This document shows, piece by piece, positions 55,606-63,672 of a stretch of 64,000 nt of DNA. This stretch comes from Candidatus Baltobacteraceae bacterium. GTDB taxonomy: Bacteria > Vulcanimicrobiota > Vulcanimicrobiia > Vulcanimicrobiales > Vulcanimicrobiaceae. Position 1 is the first letter of the stretch, and every line of letters starts with the position of its first letter. The position numbers and the translations under genes are program-made. The notes beneath the pieces are model-generated. The model made no database searches. It saw only the letters and a list, made by a program, of their open reading frames with translations, and was not told the DNA's origin. The stretch is taken from NCBI GenBank assembly GCA_036488875.1, contig DASXGW010000003.1:62001-126000 (forward strand), written 5' to 3'.

Positions 55606-58600
55606 GCCTCCACCGTCTCGCGGCGACAGAACGTGGCGTAGAGCACGGGGATCAGTACCAGCGTGAACACCGTAGCGGTCGACAAGCCGCCGACCACGGC
55701 AATTGCCAGGGGCCGTTCCATCGCAGCGCCCGCACCGATGCCGAATGCCAGCGGCAACAGGCCTCCGATCGCGGCAAACGTCGTCATCAAGATCGGTCGC
55801 AGCCGTTCGCGTCCCGCGAGCGCCAGCGCGTCGTCGATCGAATGGCCTTCGGCTCGGCGCCGGTTCGCCGCGTCGACGAGTAAGATTCCGTTCTTCACGA
55901 CCAGCCCGACCAGCAGCAGAAGTCCCATGAACGATGATACGTTGAAGGGCGTACCGGTCAGCGTCAAGCCGAGTGCGACGCCGATCGGCGCCAGCGGAAC
56001 GGCCGCCAGCACGACCAGCGGCTGACGAAACGAACCAAAAGACGACAGCATGACGAAGAAAACCAGGCCGATCGCGAGGGCGATGACCAGCGCAAACTGT
56101 GAGAACGACTGTTGCTGTTGCTGATAGGCCCCGGCAATGCTCGCGTGATATCCCGGCGGAAAGTGTGTCCGCGCGACCGCTGCTTGAACGGCGCTCACGG
56201 CCGACGAAAGAGATCCGCTGCCCAGATTGGCCGTGACGATGATCACCCGTTGTCCGTTGATCTCGGTAATGTCGGTTGCGCTGCGGTCGACGTTCGTGTT
56301 CGCTACCTGTGAAAGGGGAATCGCTCCGCTTGCGAGTGAGACGCTCGATAACGCGTCACCCTCGACCTTTACGCGAACCGGTACCAACATCGCGCGTTCG
56401 GGTAGGTTCGTTACCACGTTGCCTTGCGTTCCGGCCGCGAGCGCAGACGCAAGGGTGCCGGTATCGGTGCCGCTGCGCACCAGGCGCGCAAAGTTCGGCT
56501 CCACGCGCAACGTCGGGTCGTCTTGCTGCACGCCTGAGAACACGTCGGCAACGCTCGAAGCGTTCTGCAACGAGTTCGCGACGTCCGTCGCCAAGCGCAC
56601 GAGCGTACTCTGATCGCTCCCGCTGATGACGATCTGAATCGGCGCCGGCGCGCCGGTAACGTCGTTGATGAGGTCCTCGATGATTTGATGGACGTCGAGG
56701 ATCGCGGCGGGCACGGCGGCCGACATCGCGTCGCGCAGCCGGTTGCTGACCGCGTCGAACGAGGCGCGTTCCCCGAGCGGCTTGAGCTTGACGCGCATGA
56801 TCCCGGATCGTGCGGGCGTCGGCGAGAACCCGTTGGTGTCGATGCCGGTGTACCGCCCCTCGGCGACGACCGCAGGATCCGATTTCACGACGCGTTCGAG
56901 CACGAGCGCCGCTTCGTCGCTGGCCGCCAGCGTGGTTCCGACCGGCATCTGATAGTCGATCTCGAACTGTCCCTCGTCGAGCCGTGGAAGAAAATCGCTC
57001 GGCAGTATGACCAGCAGCGCGACGGTCGCGACCAGCACCGCGGCCGCACCGGCGTAGACGACGCGCCGGCGCGCGAGGGCCCAGCGGAGCAGCGGTTCGT
57101 AGCGCTCGAGCACGCGCGCTATTGCATGATTCTCTTCGTGCGGCGCGTTGCGCGTCATGAGCAAACGGAAAAGCATCGGCGTCACGAAGATCGCCAGGCC
57201 CAGAGAGACGAGCAGCGCGGCCGTCAGCGTCAGTGCCAGCGTTCGAAAGAACGCACCCGAAACGCCGCCGAGCAGCGCGAGCGGAACGAATACGACGACG
57301 GTGGTCAAGGTGGATGCCGTCATCGGGCGCACCAGCCGCTGCATCGTAGCGACGACGGCCTCACGGGCCTCCAGCGAAGGTGTGTCGTGCAGCGTGTGCG
57401 CGATGCCTTCAATGACGACGATGGCGTCGTCGATGATCAATCCGACGGCAATGGCGAGACCCCCGAGGCTCATGATGTTCAGCGTCTCTCCCAGCTCCGA
57501 GATCGCCAGCACCGCGATCGCCATCGCCGACGGGATCACCAACGCGGCGACCAGCGTCATGCGCAGGTTGCGCAAAAAGAAGAAGATGACTCCGAGCGCC
57601 AGCACGGCCCCGACGAGGATTGCGTCGCGCAGGCTCGACTGAGACGCGACGATGAGATCGGTGGCATCCCAGTAACGGTGGAGGCTGACGCCCACGGGAA
57701 CCGCACCGGACAACTTCGCAAAGCGCGCTTTGACTTCGTCGGCCATCTTGACGTTGTCCGCGCCCGGCAGTGCGTAGAAGCTGATCGCAACGGCGTGCTG
57801 CGCGTTGTACGCAACCTGATTCGTTGCCGGCGCCACGCCGAGACGGACGCTTCCAAGGGATCCGACGGTCAGGGAGGCGCCGTTTCGCGTGGGGACGGCG
57901 ATCTGCGCGAGCTGCGCCGCGTCGCGCAGACCGGCGTCGACGAGAACCGCACTTCGCTGCGATCCGTTTTGGGCCAAGCCGACCGCTTGCACGTCGTTGG
58001 CCTGTGCGATGGCATTGCTCACGTCTTGTGCGCCGATACCGGCTGCCGCGAGCGCCGCCGGATCGAGATCGACGTGATACTCGCGCTGCGCGCCCCCCGC
58101 CACCAAGATGCGTCCGAGTCCGGAAATACCGTAGAACGCCGGAACGAGCGTCACTTGCGCGTACTCGCGGATGAGCGTCTGCGAGAGTGAATCACCCGTG
58201 AGCGCGTACGAGAGTACGGGCTCGGTTTGCGGCGTCACGATGTTCGCTTGCACCGCTGCTTCGGGGGGCAGCGACGAACGCGCCTGCTCGATTGCGCTGT
58301 TGACGTACTGTAAATCGGTGACGGTGCCGGTTTTCGGATCGAACTCCGCCACGAGTTCGGAACTGCCTTGCGCGGAGGTCGTCATCACGCGCGAGACTGA
58401 GGGAAGCCCCAAGAACGCGCGCTCGAGCGGCATCGTTACGGCGACGCGCACTTGTTCGGGCGGCAAGTCGCCGGCGTCGACCACGACGTCAACGCGCGAA
58501 AAGTGCATCTCGGGAAAGATTGCCGCGGGCGTACGGGTGTAGGCCCACGCACCGGCAACCGTTAGCGCGGCGGTGAGAAACGCGATGGCGCGCTGATGGC

Positions 58601-58625
58601 GCAGCGTAAATCCAGCCAAGCCCAT
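55602..58625 (-). CDS. RND efflux permease (AcrB/HAE-like)
   Basis: A 1,007-residue inner-membrane proton-driven exporter with 12 transmembrane helices in two halves and two large periplasmic loops. Helix 4 contains GLIIDDAIVVIEG with the paired Asp of the proton relay. FFFLRNLRMTLVAALVIPSA and the second-half equivalent FGSFRQPLVVLAAVPLAPIG are family-typical. It is the promoter-proximal gene of the four-gene operon. Its substrate range cannot be predicted. The start codon directly abuts an 8-bp-stem hairpin and has no Shine-Dalgarno. Confidence 0.94.
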   Translation of the reverse strand: MGLAGFTLRHQRAIAFLTAALTVAGAWAYTRTPAAIFPEMHFSRVDVVVDAGDLPPEQVRVAVTMPLERAFLGLPSVSRVMTTSAQGSSELVAEFDPKTGTVTDLQYVNSAIEQARSSLPPEAAVQANIVTPQTEPVLSYALTGDSLSQTLIREYAQVTLVPAFYGISGLGRILVAGGAQREYHVDLDPAALAAAGIGAQDVSNAIAQANDVQAVGLAQNGSQRSAVLVDAGLRDAAQLAQIAVPTRNGASLTVGSLGSVRLGVAPATNQVAYNAQHAVAISFYALPGADNVKMADEVKARFAKLSGAVPVGVSLHRYWDATDLIVASQSSLRDAILVGAVLALGVIFFFLRNLRMTLVAALVIPSAMAIAVLAISELGETLNIMSLGGLAIAVGLIIDDAIVVIEGIAHTLHDTPSLEAREAVVATMQRLVRPMTASTLTTVVVFVPLALLGGVSGAFFRTLALTLTAALLVSLGLAIFVTPMLFRLLMTRNAPHEENHAIARVLERYEPLLRWALARRRVVYAGAAAVLVATVALLVILPSDFLPRLDEGQFEIDYQMPVGTTLAASDEAALVLERVVKSDPAVVAEGRYTGIDTNGFSPTPARSGIMRVKLKPLGERASFDAVSNRLRDAMSAAVPAAILDVHQIIEDLINDVTGAPAPIQIVISGSDQSTLVRLATDVANSLQNASSVADVFSGVQQDDPTLRVEPNFARLVRSGTDTGTLASALAAGTQGNVVTNLPERAMLVPVRVKVEGDALSSVSLASGAIPLSQVANTNVDRSATDITEINGQRVIIVTANLGSGSLSSAVSAVQAAVARTHFPPGYHASIAGAYQQQQQSFSQFALVIALAIGLVFFVMLSSFGSFRQPLVVLAAVPLAPIGVALGLTLTGTPFNVSSFMGLLLLVGLVVKNGILLVDAANRRRAEGHSIDDALALAGRERLRPILMTTFAAIGGLLPLAFGIGAGAAMERPLAIAVVGGLSTATVFTLVLIPVLYATFCRRETVEA

Positions 58626-58648
58626 GGACCGCTCGATGATAGCGGTCC
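58626..58648 (-). promoter_or_regulatory. Hairpin/-10 element abutting the RND start codon
   Basis: GGACCGCT-N7-AGCGGTCC forms an 8-bp stem with a 7-base loop ending immediately before the ATG (minus strand). The loop region contains TATCAT (58641-58636), the best -10 match, so the inverted repeat may be an operator overlapping the promoter or an mRNA structure at the 5' end. Confidence 0.5.
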
Positions 58649-58668
58649 TAGATGAACCCTACGTGAAA
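58647..58668 (-). repeat. PHO-box-like 11-bp direct repeat upstream of the RND-phosphatase operon
   Basis: On the minus strand, TTTCACGTAGG (58668-58658) is followed directly by GTTCATCTAGG (58657-58647), identical at 8 of 11 positions. The 11-bp period is typical of tandem OmpR/PhoB-family binding sites. The second unit matches the GTTCATGTTGG unit at 63603-63593 at 9 of 11 positions. Confidence 0.6.
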
Positions 58669-58672
58669 CCGC

Positions 58673-59047
58673 CTATATCGTAGAGCCGCACGTCGAAATG
58701 GGAAGCGCCTTTTGGCCGTTGGCAAAGGTCGAGGGCTGCGACGTCGAGTTTTTAGTAACGGCCTCGTCGCTTGGCTTCGCGTAGACGGTCGGAATCGTAT
58801 TGAGTATCGGGAAGTCGTTGACCGTGTGACCGCGCGGCGGGAGCATCGTCATTTCGCTTCGCACGGGCGGTTGGATCGACGAGGCATACGACGGTTGGAG
58901 AGACGTGATTGGCCGTTGCGCCTCTTTGGTCGTGCAAGGCGGCGCACCCGGGAGATAGCTTGTGGGTACGGCTCCGGCAACGGCCGGTGTAAGGAGAGCG
59001 ATCGTTGCGCTAGCACAAGCGGCGAAAACGGTCCGCGCGATAGTCAT
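58673..59047 (-). CDS. Secreted hypothetical protein, 124 aa
   Basis: A 124-residue protein with a signal peptide (MTIARTVFAACASATIALLTPAVAGA) and a short, Pro/Thr/Ser-rich mature part without a family I know. Two Cys (one near the start of the mature part, one near the C-terminus, STCGSTI) could form a disulphide. GAAGGGGG upstream supports ATG 59047. It lies 62 bases after the histidine kinase gene on the same strand and 47 bases before the RND operon; it may be the last gene of the two-component operon. Confidence 0.65.
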   Translation of the reverse strand: MTIARTVFAACASATIALLTPAVAGAVPTSYLPGAPPCTTKEAQRPITSLQPSYASSIQPPVRSEMTMLPPRGHTVNDFPILNTIPTVYAKPSDEAVTKNSTSQPSTFANGQKALPISTCGSTI

Positions 59048-59109
59048 TGGCGGGAAACCCCCTTCAGAAGCCATACGGACTCCGAAGGTTATCTTACATT
59101 AAGATCGCC

Positions 59110-60300
59110 TTATGTTTCCTTAAGAAACGGTCCGGGGAGATAGGCCGACACCACCGCGCCGCCATGGGATCCGTTAGCGAGCGCGATGCGCCCCCCGTTG
59201 GCTTCCAGCAGCGAACGCGCGATGGCCAGACCCAGGCCCGTTCCGCCGCGTCCGCGCGCCGAGTCGCCGCGCCAAAACCGTTCGGTGGCGTGCTCGAGCG
59301 CCTCGGACGTAAAGCCGGCGCCGTCGTCGGTTACGTCGATGCGAACCGTTCCATCGTCGTGCGTGACTTTCACTCGCACGCAGCCGCGAGCGAACGTAAT
59401 GGCGTTATGAACGATTGCCAATAGCGCGCGCTCGACCATCACGCCGTTGGCGTCGACGTATGCGCTCTCGTCCGACGCCGTTTCCAACGCGACGCCTTTG
59501 AGCGCCGCCGCCGGCCGTAGCCGTTCTTGCAGTTCGCGTACCATCGAACCGGCGTCGAGATGCTCGCGTTCGGATGCGTCGGCTTCAGCGCGTGCCGCGG
59601 CGAGCAGCTCGTCGACGAGCAGCTCGAGGCGGGCTCCTTCACGCCCAATCGATTCCATTGCGGCGCGATATTGCGACTCCGTGCGATCGCGCCGTAACGC
59701 CAGCTCGACCTCGGCGTGGAGCACGGCCAGGGGAGCGCGCAGTTCGTGCGATGCATCGGCGACGAACTGGCGCTCGCGCGCCAGTGCGGCTTGCAACTGA
59801 TTGAGCAACTGCTCGTATGTCTTTGCCACCGGCGCGGAGAGAGTCACGCCAAGGGCGATGAGCAACAAGCCCATGACCGCCGATAGGATCGCAGCGTCAC
59901 GCTCGAAGTCCACGATCCACGCGTCGGATTGCCATACCGTTGCGTATCCGAGCGTTCGGCCGCCGCGGTCGATCGGGACGGTGACGGTGAAGAGTGAGTG
60001 TTGCCGCGGCGACGCCGGCAGCGGTGTTCCCCCGAGCAATTTGCCGTCCACGTCGACGATCGAAAACGGCGTATCCTCGTGTAGCGCGGCCAGCTCGCGA
60101 AGGTCGCCTGCGTCGACGGAAATGACGTCGTGGTGCACGTCGGCGGTGGTCGAGACCGCCTGCGCCGCAGTCCGCAGTCGTGCTGCAAAACTCGACCGCA
60201 GCGCGCGGTCGAGTGCGACGATCGACAGTGTGGCAAAGAGTGCCACGGTGACCGCGATAACCGCAGCAACCGTAACCGCGAACCGGTTGCGAACGCTCAT
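59110..60300 (-). CDS. Sensor histidine kinase
   Basis: A 396-residue membrane kinase: transmembrane helices at about 8-30 and 136-157 flank a ~105-residue periplasmic sensor. The H-box is ADASHELRAPLAVL (phospho-His185), the N-box LLAIVHNAITFARG, and the G-boxes DVTDDGAGF and GRGGTGLGLAIARSL. It autophosphorylates and passes phosphate to the regulator translated just before it (four-base overlap). The sensed signal is unknown, though the phospholipase gene in the operon suggests phosphate or envelope status. Confidence 0.93.
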   Translation of the reverse strand: MSVRNRFAVTVAAVIAVTVALFATLSIVALDRALRSSFAARLRTAAQAVSTTADVHHDVISVDAGDLRELAALHEDTPFSIVDVDGKLLGGTPLPASPRQHSLFTVTVPIDRGGRTLGYATVWQSDAWIVDFERDAAILSAVMGLLLIALGVTLSAPVAKTYEQLLNQLQAALARERQFVADASHELRAPLAVLHAEVELALRRDRTESQYRAAMESIGREGARLELLVDELLAAARAEADASEREHLDAGSMVRELQERLRPAAALKGVALETASDESAYVDANGVMVERALLAIVHNAITFARGCVRVKVTHDDGTVRIDVTDDGAGFTSEALEHATERFWRGDSARGRGGTGLGLAIARSLLEANGGRIALANGSHGGAVVSAYLPGPFLKET

Positions 60301-60971
60301 ACTTCGGTCGCGAGGCGAAATCCCAAGCCTCGCACGGTCTGGATGATCTGGGTTTCACCGTCAGTCGCCAGCTTTTTGCGAAGCCGCCGGGCGTATACGT
60401 CGAGCACGTTCGAAGCCGGATCGCTGCCCCGGTCCCAAAGCCGGTCTTCCAACGTCCGTCGCGTGACGATGCGGCCGGGGTTGCTCATGAGCATCTCGAG
60501 GAAGATGCTTTCTTTTGCGGTGAGGACGATTTCGCGCGTGCCGCGGCGCGTGTGGCGGGTGACGCGGTCGAAGACGAGGTCGCCGGCCCGGAGCACGTCT
60601 TCGACCCAGTTGGGCGGCCGCCGGGCGAGCGTACGCAAACGCGCTTCGAGTTCGTCAAAGGCAAACGGCTTACGCAGATAGTCGTCGGCACCCGCGTCGA
60701 GTCCCGCGACGACGTCGCCCGTCTCGTCACGCGCGGTCAAAATCAGAATGGGTGTCGAATCGCCGCCGCGGCGGAGGCGCCGGACGATCGATAATCCATC
60801 CTCGTGTGGAAGGTTGAGGTCCAGTATGATGGCGTCGTAGCCGGTGCTCGCGAGATATGCCGCGCAGTCGCGCCCGTCCGCCAGCGGGTCGACGACGTGC
60901 CCGTCTTCGGTCAATCCGCGCGCGAGCAGCGACCGTAGCGGCTCATCGTCCTCGATAACGAGGAGTCTCAA
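60297..60971 (-). CDS. OmpR/PhoB-family response regulator
   Basis: A 224-residue two-domain regulator: receiver (1-115; acidic pocket EDD at 7-9, phospho-acceptor Asp51 in IILDLNLP, Lys in LRKPFAF) and winged-helix effector (about 125-224; GTREIVLTAKESIFLEML, SNVLDVYARRLRKKL). The start is TTG 60971, the only suitable codon in frame, eight bases after the propeller stop region. OmpR-family proteins bind 11-bp-spaced direct repeats, which occur upstream of this operon and of the RND operon. Confidence 0.93.
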   Translation of the reverse strand: MRLLVIEDDEPLRSLLARGLTEDGHVVDPLADGRDCAAYLASTGYDAIILDLNLPHEDGLSIVRRLRRGGDSTPILILTARDETGDVVAGLDAGADDYLRKPFAFDELEARLRTLARRPPNWVEDVLRAGDLVFDRVTRHTRRGTREIVLTAKESIFLEMLMSNPGRIVTRRTLEDRLWDRGSDPASNVLDVYARRLRKKLATDGETQIIQTVRGLGFRLATEV

Positions 60972-60978
60972 CTGGGCA

Positions 60979-61890
60979 TCACGGCGACCACTTCAGCCGT
61001 TGCACCCAATCGCCTTTCGGATCGGACCACACCACCCACACGTCGTGGGTCGACTCGTCGATCCCGACGGTGTGAATGCCCGCGTGTCCCGTATCGAGCG
61101 TCGCCAGGAGCTTGGGCGCGCCGCCCGCCGTTGCAGACAGGATCGTCACGATGCCGCGCCCGGCGCAGGCGATCAGACGTCCCTTCGATCCGGTGCTGCA
61201 CTGGTCGATGTGCGGCTGCACCTTGACGTCGCCTTGGTGCGCACCTTCGGTCGAATACGCCGACAGAACGCCGTTGTTGCCGCCGACGACGATTTGATTG
61301 GTGGCCGTGGCGAACAGCAGCGGGTGATTGTCATCGAGTTGGGGCGTCTTGACGACGCGCAGCACCTTCATCGAGCTGCCGTCCACAACAGCGAAGCCGC
61401 CGCCGTTGGCGAGATTCTGGTAGAGCGTTCCGGTTTTTGGATCGACCGCCGGCGACTCTAAGTCGTCGGCCGGCATCGGAATCGTCCCGAGGAGCTTCAT
61501 GGCCGTCGCATCGATGACGTAGACGTTCCCGCCTCCGTCTTGATCGGCGTAGACGCGTTTGCGCCCGGGATCGTACGCGATCGCGTCGATGTGACCCGGG
61601 ACATCAACGCTCGCGACGACCTTCATGGAGACCGGGTCGACCTTAGAAAGCGTGTCGTCGGTACCGTTTCCGGTGATCGCGAAGCCTTGCGCGGGATCGT
61701 AAACGATGCCGTGCATCGGGCCGACGTCAACCTGTCCGGCCACCTTCCCCGTCGTAGTGTCGACGATCAGCAATCGGTCGCTGCGGGTGTGTGCCGCGAA
61801 GACGCGATGGTGCGCCTCGTCGACGGTAACGTAATCGAATCCGCCAAAAGCGGGCACCGGCTGCGGCGGTGCGGCGATGGCCAACGGCAT
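60979..61890 (-). CDS. YVTN-type beta-propeller protein
   Basis: A 303-residue beta-propeller with repeats of the YVTN/cytochrome-D1-like kind (DRLLIVDTTTGKVAGQVDVG, GNVYVIDATAMKLLGTIPM, GGFAVVDGSSMKVLRVV). The extreme N-terminus (MPLAIAAPPQPVPAFGG) has only a weak signal, so periplasmic export is uncertain. No catalytic residues are evident; a scaffold or sensor-partner role is plausible since it sits between the phosphoesterase and its two-component system with gaps of three and seven bases. Confidence 0.85.
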   Translation of the reverse strand: MPLAIAAPPQPVPAFGGFDYVTVDEAHHRVFAAHTRSDRLLIVDTTTGKVAGQVDVGPMHGIVYDPAQGFAITGNGTDDTLSKVDPVSMKVVASVDVPGHIDAIAYDPGRKRVYADQDGGGNVYVIDATAMKLLGTIPMPADDLESPAVDPKTGTLYQNLANGGGFAVVDGSSMKVLRVVKTPQLDDNHPLLFATATNQIVVGGNNGVLSAYSTEGAHQGDVKVQPHIDQCSTGSKGRLIACAGRGIVTILSATAGGAPKLLATLDTGHAGIHTVGIDESTHDVWVVWSDPKGDWVQRLKWSP

Positions 61891-61893
61891 GAG

Positions 61894-63570
61894 TTACGGC
61901 CCCTTTCTCGGGATGCGGGCGGCGAAGCCCGGCGGCGGTGTAGACGGTGCGTTAGGCAACGTTACGGGGGTGATGCCCAGCGATCGGCAGTTCGCGTTCG
62001 GCGGAAACGTGTTGACGGCGTCGTCGGGAATCTCCGCATCGGTTGCGGGAATCGGCGGTGTCGCGCCGCTCAGGCGCGCCGGATCGAATGCGCCGCTGAG
62101 ATCGGTGATCGCCGAATTGCCGTCGCGCGGGCCTTCCGGCATGTACGGCTTTTCGTCCGGAAGCGTCGACAGCGGCGGCAGGCCGAAGAGCGTTTCCGCG
62201 AACTTCACCACCGACGCGGTATCGCCGGCGTCGTGAACGACCACGCCGCTGCGCGCGTAGGGTGAGATGAGAATGAACGGCACGCGCGGGCCGTCGCCGC
62301 ACGGCTTGCCGTCCGGACAGGTCTCGAACGCCGTGGGCACGACGTGGTCGTAGAATCCGCCCGGGTCGTCCCACGTGATGATGATGGCGGAGTCGTTCCA
62401 GTACGGGCTGCGCGCGATCGCGTTGACGAACGTCGCGACGAACGCTTCGGCAACCTGATGGTCGGAGTACCTAGGCCCCGGATGATCGTCGTCGCCGCGA
62501 TACTGCGCTTGCACGTAGGGATCGGGGTTGGCCGGTTTCCAGCCGAACTCGTTGCGCGACGCGCCTTTGACGTAGAAGATACCGCGATCGCCCAGCGAGC
62601 CGTTCTTGAGCGCGTCGAGCAGCGCTTGCGTCCCGTGGACGTTGTTCCAGAAGACGTCGTTGTTGCGCAGGTAGCCGAAGTACTGCGGCCCGTTGTGGTG
62701 CTCTTCGTAACCCGGCAGCGCTACGGTTGGCGAAACGTAACCCTCCTGATACCATCCCCACGGAACCGCGGCGCGTCCCGATGCTATCGTTGCGCCGAGG
62801 TCCTCTGATACGCCGGCGGTGTCTTGCGTCGCTCGGGAATCGCTGGTGCCGCCGAGGGTCAGCATCAGTGTCGCATACGTTTGCGGAATCTGCGCGCCTT
62901 CATACAACTCCGTGCGCGGACCATAAGCGGGGTTCAGGTCGTTGGCCAGCGGAACGCCCTGGCCTTTGTCGTTGGGTTTGGCGAGCTGTGCGGGGCTGCG
63001 CGCACCCTGCGTTTGGCCGGCTTGCGCCGCTATGACCGCGACGTTGCCCGGCGTCGACGGTCCCGTCATCGCCTCGAAGATATGGTCGAACAGCGCGAAC
63101 GAGTGCGCGTACTTCCAGAGATACGGGATCGTGTCGCAGTCGTAGTAGGCCATCGTTTGCATGCCGGCAACCCGTGCGCCGGCACTGTTCCCCGCGAACT
63201 TCTTGGCCGCCAAGCGCTCCTGCTCGGCAACGAACCCGTCCATCTTGCCGCCGTTCATCTTGATCTCGAGAGCCTTGCGGGCTTGCGACGGGCTCTCGAT
63301 GTCCGGATCGGTGATGCGGAAGGGCGTTATCCAGGTGTTGCCGATCGGGTCGAACTGCCGGAACCCATGGCTTTGGGCCTCGGCGCCGGCCAGATTATCG
63401 GCTCCCGGAAACGTTCCGAAGTAGTTATCGAATGAGTGATTTTCCTGAAAGATCACAAAGACGTGTTTGATGCGGGACTGCAGCGCCGTTGGCGGGGCGA
63501 TCGGCGCGGCGCCGACGGCGAGCGATAAAGCGGCAACGGCCGCGAGCCGGAGCGACGTCACAGAAAACAC
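61894..63570 (-). CDS. Phosphoesterase family protein (phospholipase C / acid phosphatase type)
   Basis: A 558-residue secreted enzyme of the bacterial phospholipase C/AcpA phosphoesterase family. The signal peptide is followed by the metal-site motif VIFQENHSFDNYFGTFPG, and later TGPSTPGN (nucleophile-region Thr/Ser) and ITWDDPGGFYDHV supply the other metal ligands. It hydrolyses phospholipids or phosphate monoesters outside the cytoplasm. The start is GTG 63570 with AAAGG six bases upstream. First gene of the phosphoesterase-propeller-regulator-kinase operon. Confidence 0.92.
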   Translation of the reverse strand: MFSVTSLRLAAVAALSLAVGAAPIAPPTALQSRIKHVFVIFQENHSFDNYFGTFPGADNLAGAEAQSHGFRQFDPIGNTWITPFRITDPDIESPSQARKALEIKMNGGKMDGFVAEQERLAAKKFAGNSAGARVAGMQTMAYYDCDTIPYLWKYAHSFALFDHIFEAMTGPSTPGNVAVIAAQAGQTQGARSPAQLAKPNDKGQGVPLANDLNPAYGPRTELYEGAQIPQTYATLMLTLGGTSDSRATQDTAGVSEDLGATIASGRAAVPWGWYQEGYVSPTVALPGYEEHHNGPQYFGYLRNNDVFWNNVHGTQALLDALKNGSLGDRGIFYVKGASRNEFGWKPANPDPYVQAQYRGDDDHPGPRYSDHQVAEAFVATFVNAIARSPYWNDSAIIITWDDPGGFYDHVVPTAFETCPDGKPCGDGPRVPFILISPYARSGVVVHDAGDTASVVKFAETLFGLPPLSTLPDEKPYMPEGPRDGNSAITDLSGAFDPARLSGATPPIPATDAEIPDDAVNTFPPNANCRSLGITPVTLPNAPSTPPPGFAARIPRKGP

Positions 63571-63581
63571 AGTCTACCTTT

Positions 63582-63614
63582 CTAAAATGAACCCAACATG
63601 AACCCAATTCCAAC
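63582..63614 (-). repeat. Three 11-bp PHO-box-like direct repeats upstream of the phosphoesterase operon
   Basis: On the minus strand the units are GTTGGAATTGG (63614-63604), GTTCATGTTGG (63603-63593) and GTTCATTTTAG (63592-63582). GTTCA at 11-bp spacing is the core of actinobacterial PHO boxes and resembles other PhoB-family sites. The last unit ends 12 bases before the GTG start, close for a conventional activator site, so the exact promoter is unclear; the repeats also lie upstream of the divergent TonB receptor. Confidence 0.65.
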
Positions 63615-63660
63615 TACTTCCGTTAATGCGTATATAAGGCTGCGATAAGATTGGCGACGG

Positions 63661-63672
63661 TATGCTTGTGCC
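63661..63672 (+). promoter_or_regulatory. -10 box abutting the start of the second TonB receptor (leaderless type)
   Basis: TATGCT (63661-63666), six bases, then ATG 63673, with no Shine-Dalgarno sequence. Confidence 0.45.
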
